NCBI RefSeq assembly: GCF_041146395.1
Contig: NC_090999.1
Coordinates: 73,103,001 to 73,167,000, forward strand
DNA length: 64,000 nucleotides
Reading direction: 5' to 3'
DNA from: Eulemur rufifrons
Lineage: Eukaryota; Chordata; Mammalia; Primates; Lemuridae
Each line of letters opens with the position of its first letter. Position 1 is the stretch's first letter. The translations under genes were made by a program, and so were the position numbers. The notes below the pieces were generated by a model. That model did not search any database, was not told the origin of the DNA, and worked only from the letters and a program-made list of their open reading frames with translations. This document shows positions 50,175 to 63,100 of this stretch, one piece after another.

Positions 50175-51470
50175 GTATTATGTTAAATAGAAGTGGTGAA
50201 GGTGGACATATTAATATTTGTCTTACTCATGATCTTAAAGAAAAAGCTTTCAGTCTTTCACCATTATGATGTTCATTCTATGTTTTTCATATATAGTTGT
50301 CATTATGTTTAGTTGATTTCTTTCTAGTTCTAGTTTTTTGAGTGTTTTTAGCATGAATGTGTTTTAAATTTTGTCAAGTGTTTTTTCTTTATCTATTGAG
50401 ATAATCGTGGGGTATTTTTCTTTATTCTGTTAAAGTGGTATGTTACAGTGACCAATTTTTCATATGTTGAACAATTCTTGCAATCTGTGTATAAATCCCA
50501 CTTGCTCATGATGTATAATCCTTTGATACTCTGCTAAACTCACTGTGCTAGTATTTTTTTTGCTGTTTGAGGATTTTTGAATAACTTTTCATAAGGGATA
50601 CCAATCTGTAGTTCTTTTTGTGTGTGTGTGATGTCTTTCTCTGGATTTGGTATCAGGGTAATACTGGCCTTGTACAATTAATTTCGAATTGTTACATCTT
50701 GTCCAATTTTTTTGAAGAATTTTAGAATTGGTATTAGTTCTTTAAATGTTTGGTACAATTTACCAGTGAAGCTGTCAGGGGCAAAACTTTTCTTTGCTGG
50801 GAGATTTTTGATTACTGATTCATTCTTACTCTTTGTATGTCTATTTATATTATCTGTTTCTTCATGATTTGTCTTCGTGGGTTTTGTATTTCTAGAAATT
50901 TGTCCATTTCATTTTGGTTATCTAATTTGGTGGTGTATAATACAATTGTTCATAGTATTCTCTTATAATCTCTTGTTATTTCTGTGGAGTTAGTAGTAAT
51001 GTCCTCATTTTTATTTCTGATTTTACTAATTTTTTTCTTTTATCTTTAGTCTAGCTAGAGGTTTGACAATTTTGTTAATATTTTACCAATTCTGGTTTCA
51101 TTGATTTTTTTCTATTGTTTGTTCATTCTATTCTCTGTTTTTTTGACCTCTGTTCTCAGCTTTATTATTTCTCTCTTGTTACTTTGGGTTTAGCTGCTGC
51201 TTCTTTTTCCAGTCCCTTAAGTTTTATAATTAGGTGATTGATTTGAGATTTTTCTTGTTCATTAATGTAAGCATATATAAGTTTCACATTTAGCATGCAA
51301 CTTATAAGTTGTGGTTTTTATGTTTTTGTTTTCATTCATTTCTAAATATTTTCTAATTTCCTTGTTATTTTTCCAGAAATTTGGGCATTTTCCAGTTTTA
51401 CTTCTGTCATTAATTTTAATTTCATTCCATTGTAGTCAGTGAACATACTTTGTGTGATATCTATCTTTTA

Positions 51471-51820
51471 TTTTTTATTTTTTGCTGGATATTTTCTTAT
51501 TTATTTATTTTTGCAGATTCTTTTTTTTTATATATATTTCAGCGTATTATGGGGGTACAAATGTTTAGGTTACATATACAGCCTTTGCCCCACCTGAGTC
51601 AGAGCTTGTCCATCCCCCAGATGGTGTGCACTGCAACCATTAGGTATGAATATACCCATCCTCTTTCCCCCCTGCCCAACACCTGATGAATGTTACTACT
51701 ATATGTGCACATAAGTGTTAATCAGTTAATACCAATTTGATGGTGAGTATATGTGGTGCCTGTTTTTGCATTCTTGTGATACTTCGTGGAATGGGCTTCA
51801 GCTCCATGCGGGATAATACA
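51471..51820 (-). mobile_element. Young lemur-type L1 3' end, 5'-truncated
   Basis: Reversed 3' UTR: TATTATGGGGGTACAAATG, TTTAGGTTACATATACAGCC, TTTGCCCCACCTGAGTCAG, CCCCCAGATGGTGTGCACTG, ATATGTGCACATAAGTG, and GAATGGGCTTCAGCTCCATG. A perfect 16-bp target duplication, TGATATCTATCTTTTA, flanks it at 51455-51470 and 51821-51836. Beyond the expected A tail (T run at about 51521-51530) lie about 50 more bases before a second T-rich run against the duplication. The host is the long L1M. Confidence 0.94.
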
Positions 51821-53868
51821 TGATATCTATCTTTTAAGATCTATTGAGATGTAATTTGTGGGCTAACATATCATGTAGCCTAGGAATTGTCCCTTTGCAC
51901 TTGAAAAGAATGTGTATGTTGTTGTTTTTAGGTCGAGTCTTCTGTCTATGTCTGTTAGATATTGTTGGTTTATTGTGCTGTTTGCTATTTCTTTACTTAT
52001 CTTCTGCCTTGATATTTTATCCACTATTGAGTGGGGGACACTGAAGTCTCCAACTATTATTGTAGAGGTGTGTGTTTCTCCATTTAATTCTGTATTTTTT
52101 GCTTTATATATTTTGATGATCTGTCATTAGGTATGTAAATGTTTATAAATGGTATGTCTTCTTCCTGTATTGAAACTTTTATTAATATATAATATCCTTC
52201 TTTGTCTCTTGTAAACTTTTTTGAATTAAAGCCTATTTTTTCTGATACTAGTATAGCCACCTCTGTTTTCTTTTGGTTCCTATTTATATGCAATATCTTT
52301 TCTGTTTTTTAACTTTCAATCTGGTTTGTTTCTTTGGATGCAAAGTGAGTTTCTTATAGATGGCACATATAATTTGATGATACATTCTTATCCATTGGCC
52401 AGTATCTATCTTTTGATTACAGAACTTACTTCATTACATCAAATTAATTACTGATATGGAGAGACTTACTTCTGTCACGTTGCTATTTTTTCCTAACCTT
52501 CATTCTGTTTATTTCTGCATTTTCTGCAGTATTATATTCTTTTGTATTTAGTTGATTTTTTTTTGTGGTGAAATATTTGAATTCTCATTTCCATTTGTGC
52601 ATATTCCATAGCTATTTTATTTGTGGTTACCAGAGGATTACATATAACATCCTAAAGTTATAACACTCTAATTTGAATTTATACAAGCTTAATTTCAATA
52701 ATGTGAAAAAACTCTGCTCCTTTATAGTTCCATCCCCACCCCTTTCAATTGTTGATGTCAATTACATCTTTATGTCCTTAAAAACATAAACTAATCACAC
52801 TTTTAAATGCATTAGTCTCTTAAATCATATAAAAAAACAAAATGTGGAGTTACAAACCAAATTTATAATAATACTAGCATTTAGAGGAGTATTTCTTAAT
52901 GTATTAATCTATTAAATCATGTAGGAAACAAAAAGTGGAATTAGAAACTGCTGTTCCAATAATACTAGCTTTTATAATTGCTCATGCATTTATCTTCATT
53001 AAGATCTTTATTTCTTTAAGTAGCTTTGAGTTACTGTCAAGAGTCCCTTTGTTTCACTTTGGAGGACTCCCTTAGGCATTTTTTGCAGAGCAGCTCTAGG
53101 GGTAATGAACGCCTTCAGGTTTGTTATCTGGGAATGTCTTAATTTTTCACTTTTTAAGGGCAGTTTTACCAGATATAGGATTTTTCATTGACAGTTTTTT
53201 TTTTTTTCCTGTTAGCACCTATCTTTGTGACAAAAATATGCCTGAGGTGTAAACTTAAGGTTTTCTTAGGCATTTTCTGAGCCTGTGTCTTTTCTTAAGT
53301 ATGCACACTTTCTAATTCTCCCCTTATTTGCAGTTGTTTTTGAATATCCTAGTCTTTAGTGCTTGGCTCTCAAAAAAGTAAAAAGGCAAAAATGAAAGCA
53401 TATGCCAGACCATTAAGTTTCCTGGAAGTCACTTTGGCTGGAGAGGAAGGGGCTCACAACAATGAAATGGAGGTGCCACAAAAATGGCCACCACCTCCTT
53501 GTATCTATGTGATCAGAAGCAGCAATTGGAGATCAGAGCACAGATCTCAGATATTTGGATGATGATGTCCTTTTGCCCACCTTGACTCCAACAAGATGTG
53601 TGTGGTTTGCTCTAGGAACCCATGCACAGCTGCCTGTCACAGGGCAGGGGTGGGAAATTGGTTTTTGCTACTGTGTTAAAAGCTGAAATTGACCAAAATT
53701 AGCTACCATCTACTAACCAAGACTTCTCATGGAAGTTGCAAGCCTTCAAGAGACTCCAGAATTTCAAATATTTACATGAGACAGATTGTGCCAGTGCAAC
53801 TGTGGTCTAGGTGGAGAGACAGATTCTTGGTACTTCCTACTCTGCTGTCTTCCCAGAATCCTCTTGTT

Positions 53869-55799
53869 CAACAGGACCTTTTCACTGAAGTCATCTTTCA
53901 TTTTATTTATGGTCTGGAAAATATATTATTTTTTGGTTGATTGTTTGTTTTCTTTGTTCTTTTTTGGTATTTTTATAAAATACATTTTGGTCCATGTGAA
54001 TCAATATAGCAAGTAAGGGTTTTCATATCTCATCCTCTTCATAGCCCTTAACCTCATTGTCACCACATAATGTTTATTTTACTTATATACTAGGACATTT
54101 TATCAGTTATTTTTTATAGATTTTCTAGTTAATTTTTCTTTAGCCAAATTTTTCCCAATGATCTTTTTTATCATACAGTCTTTTTATGGCTCTCTTACCT
54201 TTTCAAATATTGCAGTACATTAAATATATATTTATATGTATATATTTAATATCCTAAATATATATGTATATATTTTTAATGTCCTATTCTTTGAATTACA
54301 GATTTTTTGTTTTAGGATGAATCATTTTGCTAGCATTCATGCACTTCCTTTTAGTATTGATGGTTTCTCTAATTTGCCTGAGATCCTTGATTGTTAGCAT
54401 ACAGTTTTGAATCAAAGACTAGTGTAATTAAGTAATATAACTGGTATTTTTCTATCCTATATGTAAAGATACTGAAATTTTGCTTCTTGTGGCAAATGGA
54501 CGTGTATGCTGGTGGATTTCTTTTTTGAGTGCTTAAATAAGAAGGAATCAGGAAGTTAGGCCTCTTCCACCCCCAACTATCATTACCAGCAACACTGATA
54601 CAAGAATTTCTATTTTATTGCATCAGTCCTTACTCAGAGAGACTTTGACTCACCTAATTAGGTATAGTCTTCTTTCAGGACTAGTTCTACAGTTTCAAAT
54701 TGGTGGTAAACACCTCATCTATAAATGTGATATAGAGAATGGAAGGTATACAAACCTGAGCCATAGTTTTGCCAAAAGTATTTTAATCCGCCATCTAAAA
54801 TTTAGGTCCTTTCCTCACTTCTGCTTATGATACCTGAGGATTTCCGTGGTTTCTGCATTGCTTCCTACTACTTTGCATCTTTCTTCCTTGTATTTTGAGA
54901 TGTGATTCCTTCTCTTCTAATACTCTAGTTTGTATGCTGATTTATCTTACTTTTTCCTCAATGCTTTTCTGAATGAATACTTTCTTGAGTATATTTAATT
55001 TGATTTAAATGCTTTTGAGAAGGGAGAATAATCAGTTATGTGATCCCAGTCCCAAAACAGTTACTGACTTATTTGAATTAGTTAGGAAATGATGTTATTC
55101 TTAAGTAGCTCTGAAAACACAAATTTGTTACATTATATGACAGTCTAGATTCAGATTTCTCTTATGATTCAGTGATGTTCTTAAATACTGTGATTGACAT
55201 TTTTCTCCCTAAAATGGACAGAGTCATATGTTCTTTTAGATAATTTCTCATATTACTCATTCACACAGATGAATCATCTCTATTTATTTTAATACATACT
55301 GTCTGTTGGTTGTTTCACAATGCAGAAAAGTGACTTAGGTTGAAAAGTTTAGAAAATAAATTGAAACTGCTAGGATTAACATTCAAATATGGCTAAAATA
55401 TTTATTGTAATTTCTTTATAATTTCAGGAATATTAAAACTGCAAAGGTACATACTTAGTAAATGAGATCAAGGCAATAATTGCAAAGAGACATGAATAGA
55501 AGACAAAATATCAAACATTGTTAAATTCCAAGAACCAGGGGATATATATTAGAAATTGTATGTGTAGTCAGGAAATATGAGTGGGGAATTAATTCAGAAA
55601 TGTTCACTGTTCCCTATTTTTTCATAATACATATATAAAAATGTTTTGGATCAGGAAATTCAATTCTAAAAGTATGTTGTAAATCAGTTTTAGAAGTAAA
55701 ATGGATCTATGAAACAAAATCTAGTAAATTTGTTAATAAGATATAAATAAAAATAAATCTTATTCAACAATTTTATTCTTCTTTAACCTATGGTGTATA
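53869..55799. other. AT-rich DNA with no recognised gene
   Basis: No gene. A TATATA/TTTAAT-rich near-palindromic patch lies at about 54215-54275. The block 54500-54850 is of mixed composition and unrecognised; a 70-codon frame in it has no recognisable feature. Confidence 0.5.
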
Positions 55800-56055
55800 G
55801 TACAAAATAATGATCATGGAATAAGGCATATCTGGGTCATTGTACCAGTGTTCTGTCACTTACTAGATTTGGCAGCTTTGGCAAGTAAATTAACTATAAC
55901 AAAACTCAATTTCCTGATATCTAAAATGGACACCACAATTATACCTACCTCTAAGGAATGTTTATAATTACATTTAAAAATTCAGGTAAAGAATTTAGCA
56001 TGATCCCTGGGATATTATTGATATAAGTCTTCAATGAATGTTACCTATATTTATC
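55800..56055 (+). mobile_element. MIR SINE
   Basis: MIR order: TGATCATGGAATAAGGCATA, TCTGTCACTTACTAGATTTG, GCAAGTAAATTAACTATAAC, CAATTTCCTGATATCTAAAA, ATTATACCTACCTCTAAGG, and CATGATCCCTGGGATATTA. Moderately diverged. Confidence 0.72.
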
Positions 56056-57057
56056 AGTCTTAGCAATACTGACCACTCGTGGGTTTCATTTTACTAGATT
56101 GTCACTATTATTATACCATTTTTGTAGATAAAGAAGGTGATATTTAGATTAAGTATTGCATCCAATATAACATGTAGTATATATCACAGCAAATCCAATG
56201 ACCAAGTTGCATTTGCTATAATATATACTTGCTATGATATATTTCTATCATTTGCTATGATATATATTTGATTCTGAAGCACCATCAACAAACTATGGAG
56301 ATGATACTTTGTCTATAATATAGAATATTCCACCTATATTATCTCGGGGCACTGATCATGATTACATGAATGAAATATTAACTCAATAAATAGAAGCTAT
56401 TGCTGCATTAGAGGCATTAATCTGGATTCAGTGTGATAAGCAAGCATAAAAATGACAAAGAATTTGTCCTTAGGTTACATTCTAAAAAGAATACCAATAT
56501 CACAAAGTATATTATGGGTAATTTCCTATGTCTGGTAGGCCACATTATTTGGGTTGATTTTTCTGCTGAATATACTATACAATGAATGCATTTTAATATT
56601 TTATTTTAAATCATGGAAGCATAAATTGCCAAGTCTTACTGAAGCAAGAATCCAGACATCCAGACAGCACGAGAACTACTCTTACCCTAAGAGTATTTTT
56701 CTTTCTCAAACATTAAAAACTTATTTTGATGGACTTCCAGGACAAGGAAAATATGAAAGCTCAGGTTACATTGAAGGTGATGAATAAAAGAGAAAAGCTT
56801 TGCCCTCAAAAGTACAAAATCAAATGTCAGCAACTTCAGGATAAAGGGAGCCCATGCAGAATCATTCCTAGTTCAAATCCCCTAAGTAAGCCAGACAATT
56901 TCAAATCTTCAATTTGACTTCAGGTGTTCCTTAATTAGCAGAGGTACCAGATGCCTCACAAGAGGCAAATACATATCCTCTTTAAATGGAAATAACTTGA
57001 TTGCATTCCTCAAAGTATCCATATATATATGGATAAATATATTTTGAAATATATTTA
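56056..57057. other. AT-rich DNA, nothing recognised
   Basis: No gene. About 56215-56270 has three near-copies of a (A)TTTGCTATGATATATA-type word. Confidence 0.55.
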
Positions 57058-57091
57058 TTTTGAAAAATAATACAGATATTATTTTTCAAAA
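57058..57091. repeat. 14-bp perfect hairpin
   Basis: TTTTGAAAAATAAT and ATTATTTTTCAAAA pair exactly around the 6-base loop ACAGAT. Just upstream, CCATATATATATGG at 57019-57032 is itself a perfect palindrome. Confidence 0.95.
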
Positions 57092-57239
57092 ATCATGTTC
57101 AGCATATAGCCAAAGGCAATAAGCACTGGAGGAAACTGCACTCCATAACAACAAACCAGCCCCCCAAAATAGCAAAGACACACTCAAAAAGACTTTGGTT
57201 CTTATAGTTATTAGGCACAGATTGAGATTAGTTATGTTT

Positions 57240-57520
57240 GGTATCTTTAAAGAAATAAAAGACAAGTTTGATTATATCTATAAATAACATAAAACCACAA
57301 AAATGGTAGATAACATTTACATATGAACCAACTAGTAATTCTAAAAATAGAACATATAAAACACTAAAATACAATAAAATGAAAACTAATTGAATGGGTT
57401 TAAGACCAGAAATGATAGGCAAGGACAGGGTTAGTAATCTAAAACATATCAGAAAAAGTTCTTGAGAAAGCACTGAGGAGTGAAAAAAAGACCAAAACTA
57501 CAGAAGTTACCTAAAATTTG
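57240..57520 (+). mobile_element. Probable L1M/HAL1 ORF1 fragment
   Basis: AACATATAAAACACTAAAAT, TGAAAACTAATTGAATGGG, GACCAGAAATGATAGGCAAG and AAGCACTGAGGAGTG recall the beginning of L1M ORF1. No open frame on the plus strand. Only weak recognition. Confidence 0.4.
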
Positions 57521-57699
57521 GCATAACAAAAATGAGCTCTATAATGAAGAAGTAGTAAAGGTTTTTCTTGTTATCTTGTTTCTTATTTTTTGTTTGTGTT
57601 TACAGGTCTAGATGAGGGAATATCCAGAAGTGAACTCTAATAAGTTGCATTGGGGATTTAGAGAAAAAAACAGGTTATTTTTTTAGATTATGAAATAGA

Positions 57700-58290
57700 A
57701 TACATTACAAATGAATGTTAGTGATGATTGAGAAGGATGAATTGAGCATTATCTCAGATTTCCAGCTTGGACGATTGGATGAGCTCAAAGGAGGGTAAAT
57801 GCTCATATTTTCCCTTGTACTGTTGAGCATTTGAATGGAGATTTTGAACAATAACAAAATATGCTCTGGAATTAAATGCAGACTTGGGAATTCACTATAG
57901 ATTATTATTAACGTTATAAGAGCAATTAAAGTGATTAAGAAGAAAAGAATAACATTGAATAGAATAATTATTTATGGGTTGTAAAAATTACTGAAAAGGG
58001 AAATCAGAGAGTTGAGGAGAGAACCAGAAACATGCTGTCCCAAAATTCAAAGGAGGGATGATATCAGAAGGAACAAATGATAAAGTGTAAAATATTTAAT
58101 TTCTGAGAACATAAGAAGAAAAAAATACATTGAAACTGGTCTTTGTATATTGAAGACAGTGAGTATAGACAATTATCTTTAAAGGGAGAAAAAGTCAGAA
58201 AGGCACAGGCACAATGAATAGAGTTCAAACACACACACACATGGATAGAAACAAAAGAAAACTGAAGGGAAAATTTAAAAAACCAAGGTG
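57700..58290 (+). mobile_element. Second copy of the unassigned old repeat
   Basis: TATCTCAGATTTCCAGCTTG, TTGAGCATTTGAATGGAGAT, TATGCTCTGGAATTAAATGC, GAGGAGAGAACCAGAAAC and TCAAAGGAGGGATGATATC follow, in order, the same remembered mammalian repeat as at 31.4-32.3 kb, but a later part of it. Family name not assigned. Confidence 0.35.
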
Positions 58291-59527
58291 CTTCTGCACA
58301 TTCAAGTGACCTTGATTTTTCCCTCTATATCAAAGGCATGATGAAAACATCTTTGGCCTGTTTTTTTTTTTTTTTTAAAATGAAAATAATAAACCTAGCA
58401 TTTTTCTTTGTAAAATATAGAAAATTCCTTTTATTAACTTATTTTCAGTTAATTTATTCTAAGATGCTCTTTATTCTGCATTTGATGTTCCCTGAAATGT
58501 GAATTCACTATATCATTGATGTGGTAAGAAATCAACATGTCATAGTTTGATTGGCAGATTTGCTCTTTTTCTTTCTTGGTGGCATACAAGATAATGGTGC
58601 ATCTTACAAAAGATTTGATGAAATACAATATAACAAAGGTAACTAACTACTAATTTTTACAGTACGTTATTCTTGACTCAGATAAAATATGCCACATTAA
58701 TAACAATGTAGGTACATCACTTAGAATATTGATTTATATCCCAAGTTTCTAATTGAGAAAATGTTGCCTTCAAAAAAGAAATTCATTAATATATTGCCTG
58801 TAACTGATTACTAATATTTCAAAGCATATTACTTTATAAATATATTTGTTTAAAATTTAAATAAAGCTTTTATTTTATTCAAATATTACTAAATATAAAG
58901 AGAAATATAAAAGTCATAAATTAATTATTGATACTATGTGCCACAAAATCTTTAAATATATATAAATTTTATTATATCCCTCACTTATTCCCCATATTTC
59001 TGAAAATACATAGAAAAAAATGAATTCTATTATAAAACATAGTTTCTTATTCTCCTCACTGAATTAGTATATGAGTTAAACCTCAGTAGTCATTTGGTAA
59101 TTCTGATTTTTAATTTCTTTGTTAATTTTATTTCTTTGATACATCTCATAACTTCTTACTATAAGAAGATCTATAGCTAACATTTTTGGTAAAAACATAT
59201 GATTTGATGCTATATGTATTACCATTGTCAAAGGTCCTTTTCATCTTTAAGAACATTAATTGTCTAAAAAAACTGATTTGGACAAGATGTGTTTGTCTAA
59301 TAAATTAGATTCTTTGATAAATCTAAGTAGAATTCAGACATGAAGACCATTATACTCTCATTGAGGACCAAAAAATGACTTCATTATTGAGCATATCTAT
59401 TTAATAATATCACTGCCACCAAAAAACTGTACTGCAAAACCTAAAAATGAATGTCCTTCAGTAACACTGAACCAAGGGGTTTGAACTACAGAAAATCTAA
59501 AACACAAGTGCCTGATATTTTATCATT
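58291..59527. other. AT-rich DNA, nothing recognised
   Basis: No gene. A 16-base T run at 58361-58376 has no recognisable SINE attached. Confidence 0.55.
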
Positions 59528-59546
59528 AATATTTAGAAGAAAGACT

Positions 59547-60100
59547 GATCCAAGCAATCCCATTACTGGGCATCTACCCAAAGGAAAAAAAGACATTCTA
59601 TGAAAAAGACATCTGCACTTGAATGTTTATAGCAGCACAATTCACAATTGCAATGATGTGGAAACAAACCAAGTGCCCATCAATACATGAGTGGATTAAT
59701 AAAATGTGGTATATGTATACCATGGAATACTTACTCAGCCACAAAAAACAATGGTGATCTAACACCTTTTGTATTATCCTGGATAGAGCTGGAGCCCATT
59801 CTACTAAGTGAAGTATCACAAGAATGGAAAAAAAAATATCACATGTACTCACCATCAAATTGGTATGAATTGATCAACACCTATGTGCACATATAGTAGT
59901 GACGTTCACTGGGTGTCGGGCAGGTGGGAGGGGGGAGGATGGATGGGTCTATTCAGACCTAGTGGGTACAATGCACACCATCTGGGGAATGGACAGGCTT
60001 TAGCTCTGACTCGGGTGGGGCAAAGGCAATATATGTAACCTAAACATTTGTACCCCTATAATATGCTGAAATAAAAATAAAAATAAATTAAAAAATAAAA
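59547..60100 (+). mobile_element. Young lemur-type L1 3' end, 5'-truncated
   Basis: Starts inside the C-terminal part of ORF2 (CAAGCAATCCCATTACTGGG, AGCAGCACAATTCACAATTG), crosses the ORF2 end, and contains the full 3' UTR. The UTR has GATCTAACACCTTTTGTATT, CTGGATAGAGCTGGAGCCC, ACTATATGTGCAC-like words, a G-rich patch GGTGGGAGGGGGGAGGATGG, GCTCTGACTCGGGTGGGGC and CATTTGTACCCCTATAATAT. It ends in an A-rich tail with AAAAT units. Flanks AATATTTAGAAGAAAGACT (59528-59546) and AATATTAGAAAGACT (60101-60115) look like a target duplication in which one copy has since changed length. This is the best reference in the window for the other young L1 pieces. Confidence 0.93.
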
Positions 60101-60115
60101 AATATTAGAAAGACT

Positions 60116-63100
60116 TATCAAATATGTTTATGGCTTTTAGTGCTTACCCAAATGACCTCTTATATTACATTTTCCAGTTATTACATGTAATATTTCAAAT
60201 AAAAAGATTTTAAATAAATTCCAGAAAGCATAGTTCAACTGACTAATATCAAAAGTCTGAACAAATTACAATATATGTTAAATAAAAGTTGATTGCTTCA
60301 AATTTAGAAAAAGAATGATGATTTTTTTCTGTTTTGAAGCTTAACATAGCTGACACATGTATTTCCCCAGTATAAGTGAGGAAAAAAAGATTTTAACCAA
60401 ACGTATAAGGAAATCAAAATATTTCACTAGCTTATTCATGTTTAAAAATATAATAAAGAGAAATAATTCTTTTGAAATCTACTTGGCAATAAGAAGTAAA
60501 ACATGTTGATGTCAGTGAGTTATTAATTTAGTGTATAACAAGCAAAATTGGCACTTGAGAAAAGAAGAAGTGGTACAATTACTAGTTCATTGGTTACCAA
60601 ATATGCCTAAAATGAAAAATCTTCTATTGTGGAAATTCTGTATTTAAAAAGGAATGTGACCTTAGCCACTTCAGAACCCCTAACATAAAAATCATTCATT
60701 CATTTTATTTAAGAGATTATTCTTGAAGAGTTTTCTAATCACAGCTTAGCTAATCATTATAAAAACAGAAAAAAAAGAAAAACAAAACCAAGATATTTTT
60801 ATTATCTTTTATTAAAAATTCAGTTACTCTTATATACCTTAAAGGAACTACAGAACTCCAACTACAGAAAGAATGTAAAAACATCATAATTATGTGGTAT
60901 AATTATGAGTGAGTTTCTTCTGGTATGATGATATATTCTGTGCTCCACTGTGTAGTCTGTGCACTTAGGAACATCAGTACTTATATTGTTGTGTAAAATG
61001 AACAGCTACTGAGCTCTAATGGGCTTCATTTTGTGTTTTAAAATTCCTCAAAATCACTTTGAGATCATTAGCTCTATAAGCACTAATGCAAGCTGCTGCT
61101 CATAAAGAAGCATAATAAAGAAAAACCATGAGAGTAGCTAATCTCACAACTGCCTTAATTCTAAAAAGAAGAAATGTGTACACATAGTTTTTTTGCCATC
61201 AAACGGAGAAATAAATAAAAATACATATGATATATTATCCCTTTTTGTACTTAAAAATATCATCTAAAAAAAGAATAATGAATACATAACAAGTAGAATT
61301 TTCCTGGCTAAGTTAAAGGACAGTCTCCTTAAGGCTTTATCACTTGAACATCTATATTTGGACCACAAGTTAAGTCACCCACCCAAGATCAGGTGATCAT
61401 CATCACTAGTGGCTGGACAACAGTTTGCTAATCCTTTCTATACATCAATTTATGTACATTTTTGACCCCCCCAAGAAATAACATTTGGGGAAACTTATAC
61501 TTGCTAGTAGCTCAGATATTATTTTGATAAACAGTTAAAATGCCCTCTCTCTTTCTTTGGAGAAATATCAATCTGTGTCTGTGGTATTGAAACTCTGATT
61601 AAGTTATTTAAATTTTCACATCACACCTAAAACAAAAGAAAATATAATTATCTGCTGGATAATGGTTACAATAATTTTATTCTGTAAACTTGCCAAACAC
61701 TGGGTATTTCAAAAGAAAAGAAATAATGTCCCTTGATCATGAGTTCCAGATGATGAACTAACAATGTTTCTACAGATTGCCACACATAACCTTGAATTTC
61801 TGCCTACACTGTAAATGAGTCATGAAAGTTATTAAAGTTATAGGCCTACAGTAAGTGATGCTGTGTTTTCCTGAATAACATGCCTAAATTAAAATTGCAA
61901 ATTATTTTAGTATAATTTAGTAACATAATTGCTTTAAATTATAACAATTTGTTAATTTGTTACTAAAATGGGTTAGTGTACAATTTCCAAATATCTCTGA
62001 CAATGTAGACTAGAATGAAATTATGATACTGATGATACAAAAGCAAAACTTATTTTTGAATTTAAATGCTTTTTTACACCAAAATTTTAATGAGAATTTT
62101 TTTTATTAAGTATTTAAATATCCTTATCTTGTTGACAAATATATTGCATTTACATATGTGGGGTTGTAAAATAAAAACAGTAATAAATAGTATAATCAAA
62201 TTTTGAAAATCGCATTAAATATTTAATCTGCTTAAATTAAAAATATATTAGTGTTTCATTCATGCACTGTCCATCCATATTAGTACCACCTTACAGAATC
62301 TCTTCTCGTTCCTCTTCTCCACCAACATAAATAATCTCCTTATAATGAGAAACAGGATAAAAATATTAGAAAATGTGCTTCAGTATTAAGAACTAGAAGA
62401 GATTATTATAAATACATAACAAATTTCAACATATTTTTGCTAGATAAATTAGATATTACATATATTTTCATTAGGATAGAACTAGATTATATATTCTGTC
62501 TTTGAAAAAATTATTGAAATAAAGTAAAAGAGAGATATTGGTAGAATCCTTCTAGTTACTCTAATTGGAAGGGTTGATGACTGGAAACTAGGCTAGGTCA
62601 TGAGATATAGTCTATCATAATATTTTGATCACACAATTCAAAACTAGCTCAAATGGGGAACCTCAGTGCAAACATACACACATCAAAGAGAAAAGCAGTC
62701 AAATGACTTGGACCATTCCCCATGTAGATTCTTCCTGAAGCAGTAGGCTATTTTTTACATCATTTGAAACCACATCTGGAAGGCAGTTGAACATACCACA
62801 AAGGGAACTAGAGTAAAGGCTGAACTGTAGAAAATGTTAGATATGGAGAGCTTGCTCCTAGGATCACCTTGTCACTAGAGTTCAAAGGGAAATATATTGG
62901 ACAAGAAGTTTTTTCTGCTGGGACTACTCTACTATGTTAGGGCCTCTAGTCTCACATCCACATGCTAGCAAACTGTTGACTCACTGAACTGGATATTTAA
63001 ACATATATTAGCTAGATCTTTGTTTTTAGCATCCTAATAAACAATGAAGAGGAAAAAGGAAAATTAAACTAAAACAAGTATTAGTAAATATCAGGATAAT

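Larger units (their letters stand above)
46320..53868 (-). mobile_element. Long L1M reaching its 5' end, with two nested insertions
   Basis: One reverse L1 can be followed from its 3' end to its 5' end. The 3' region has CTCATAAAAGTGGAATTATA, TTTCACTTAGCATAATG and CATTCATGTGCACTGGG. ORF2 C-terminus to reverse transcriptase runs from about 46.9 to 48.37 kb and from 50.18 to 51.47 kb. The endonuclease region is at 51.84-52.6 kb, and a pre-ORF2 segment at about 52.6-53.2 kb has GTGGTTACCAGAGGATTACA and CAGTTTTACCAGATATAGGA. A 5' UTR follows at 53.2-53.87 kb, ending CTGCTGTCTTCCCAGAATCC, the reverse of the L1 start 'gattctgggaag'. A Tigger1 and a young L1 end are inserted in it. ORF1 is not clearly seen, so part may be deleted. 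No frame survives. Confidence 0.82.
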
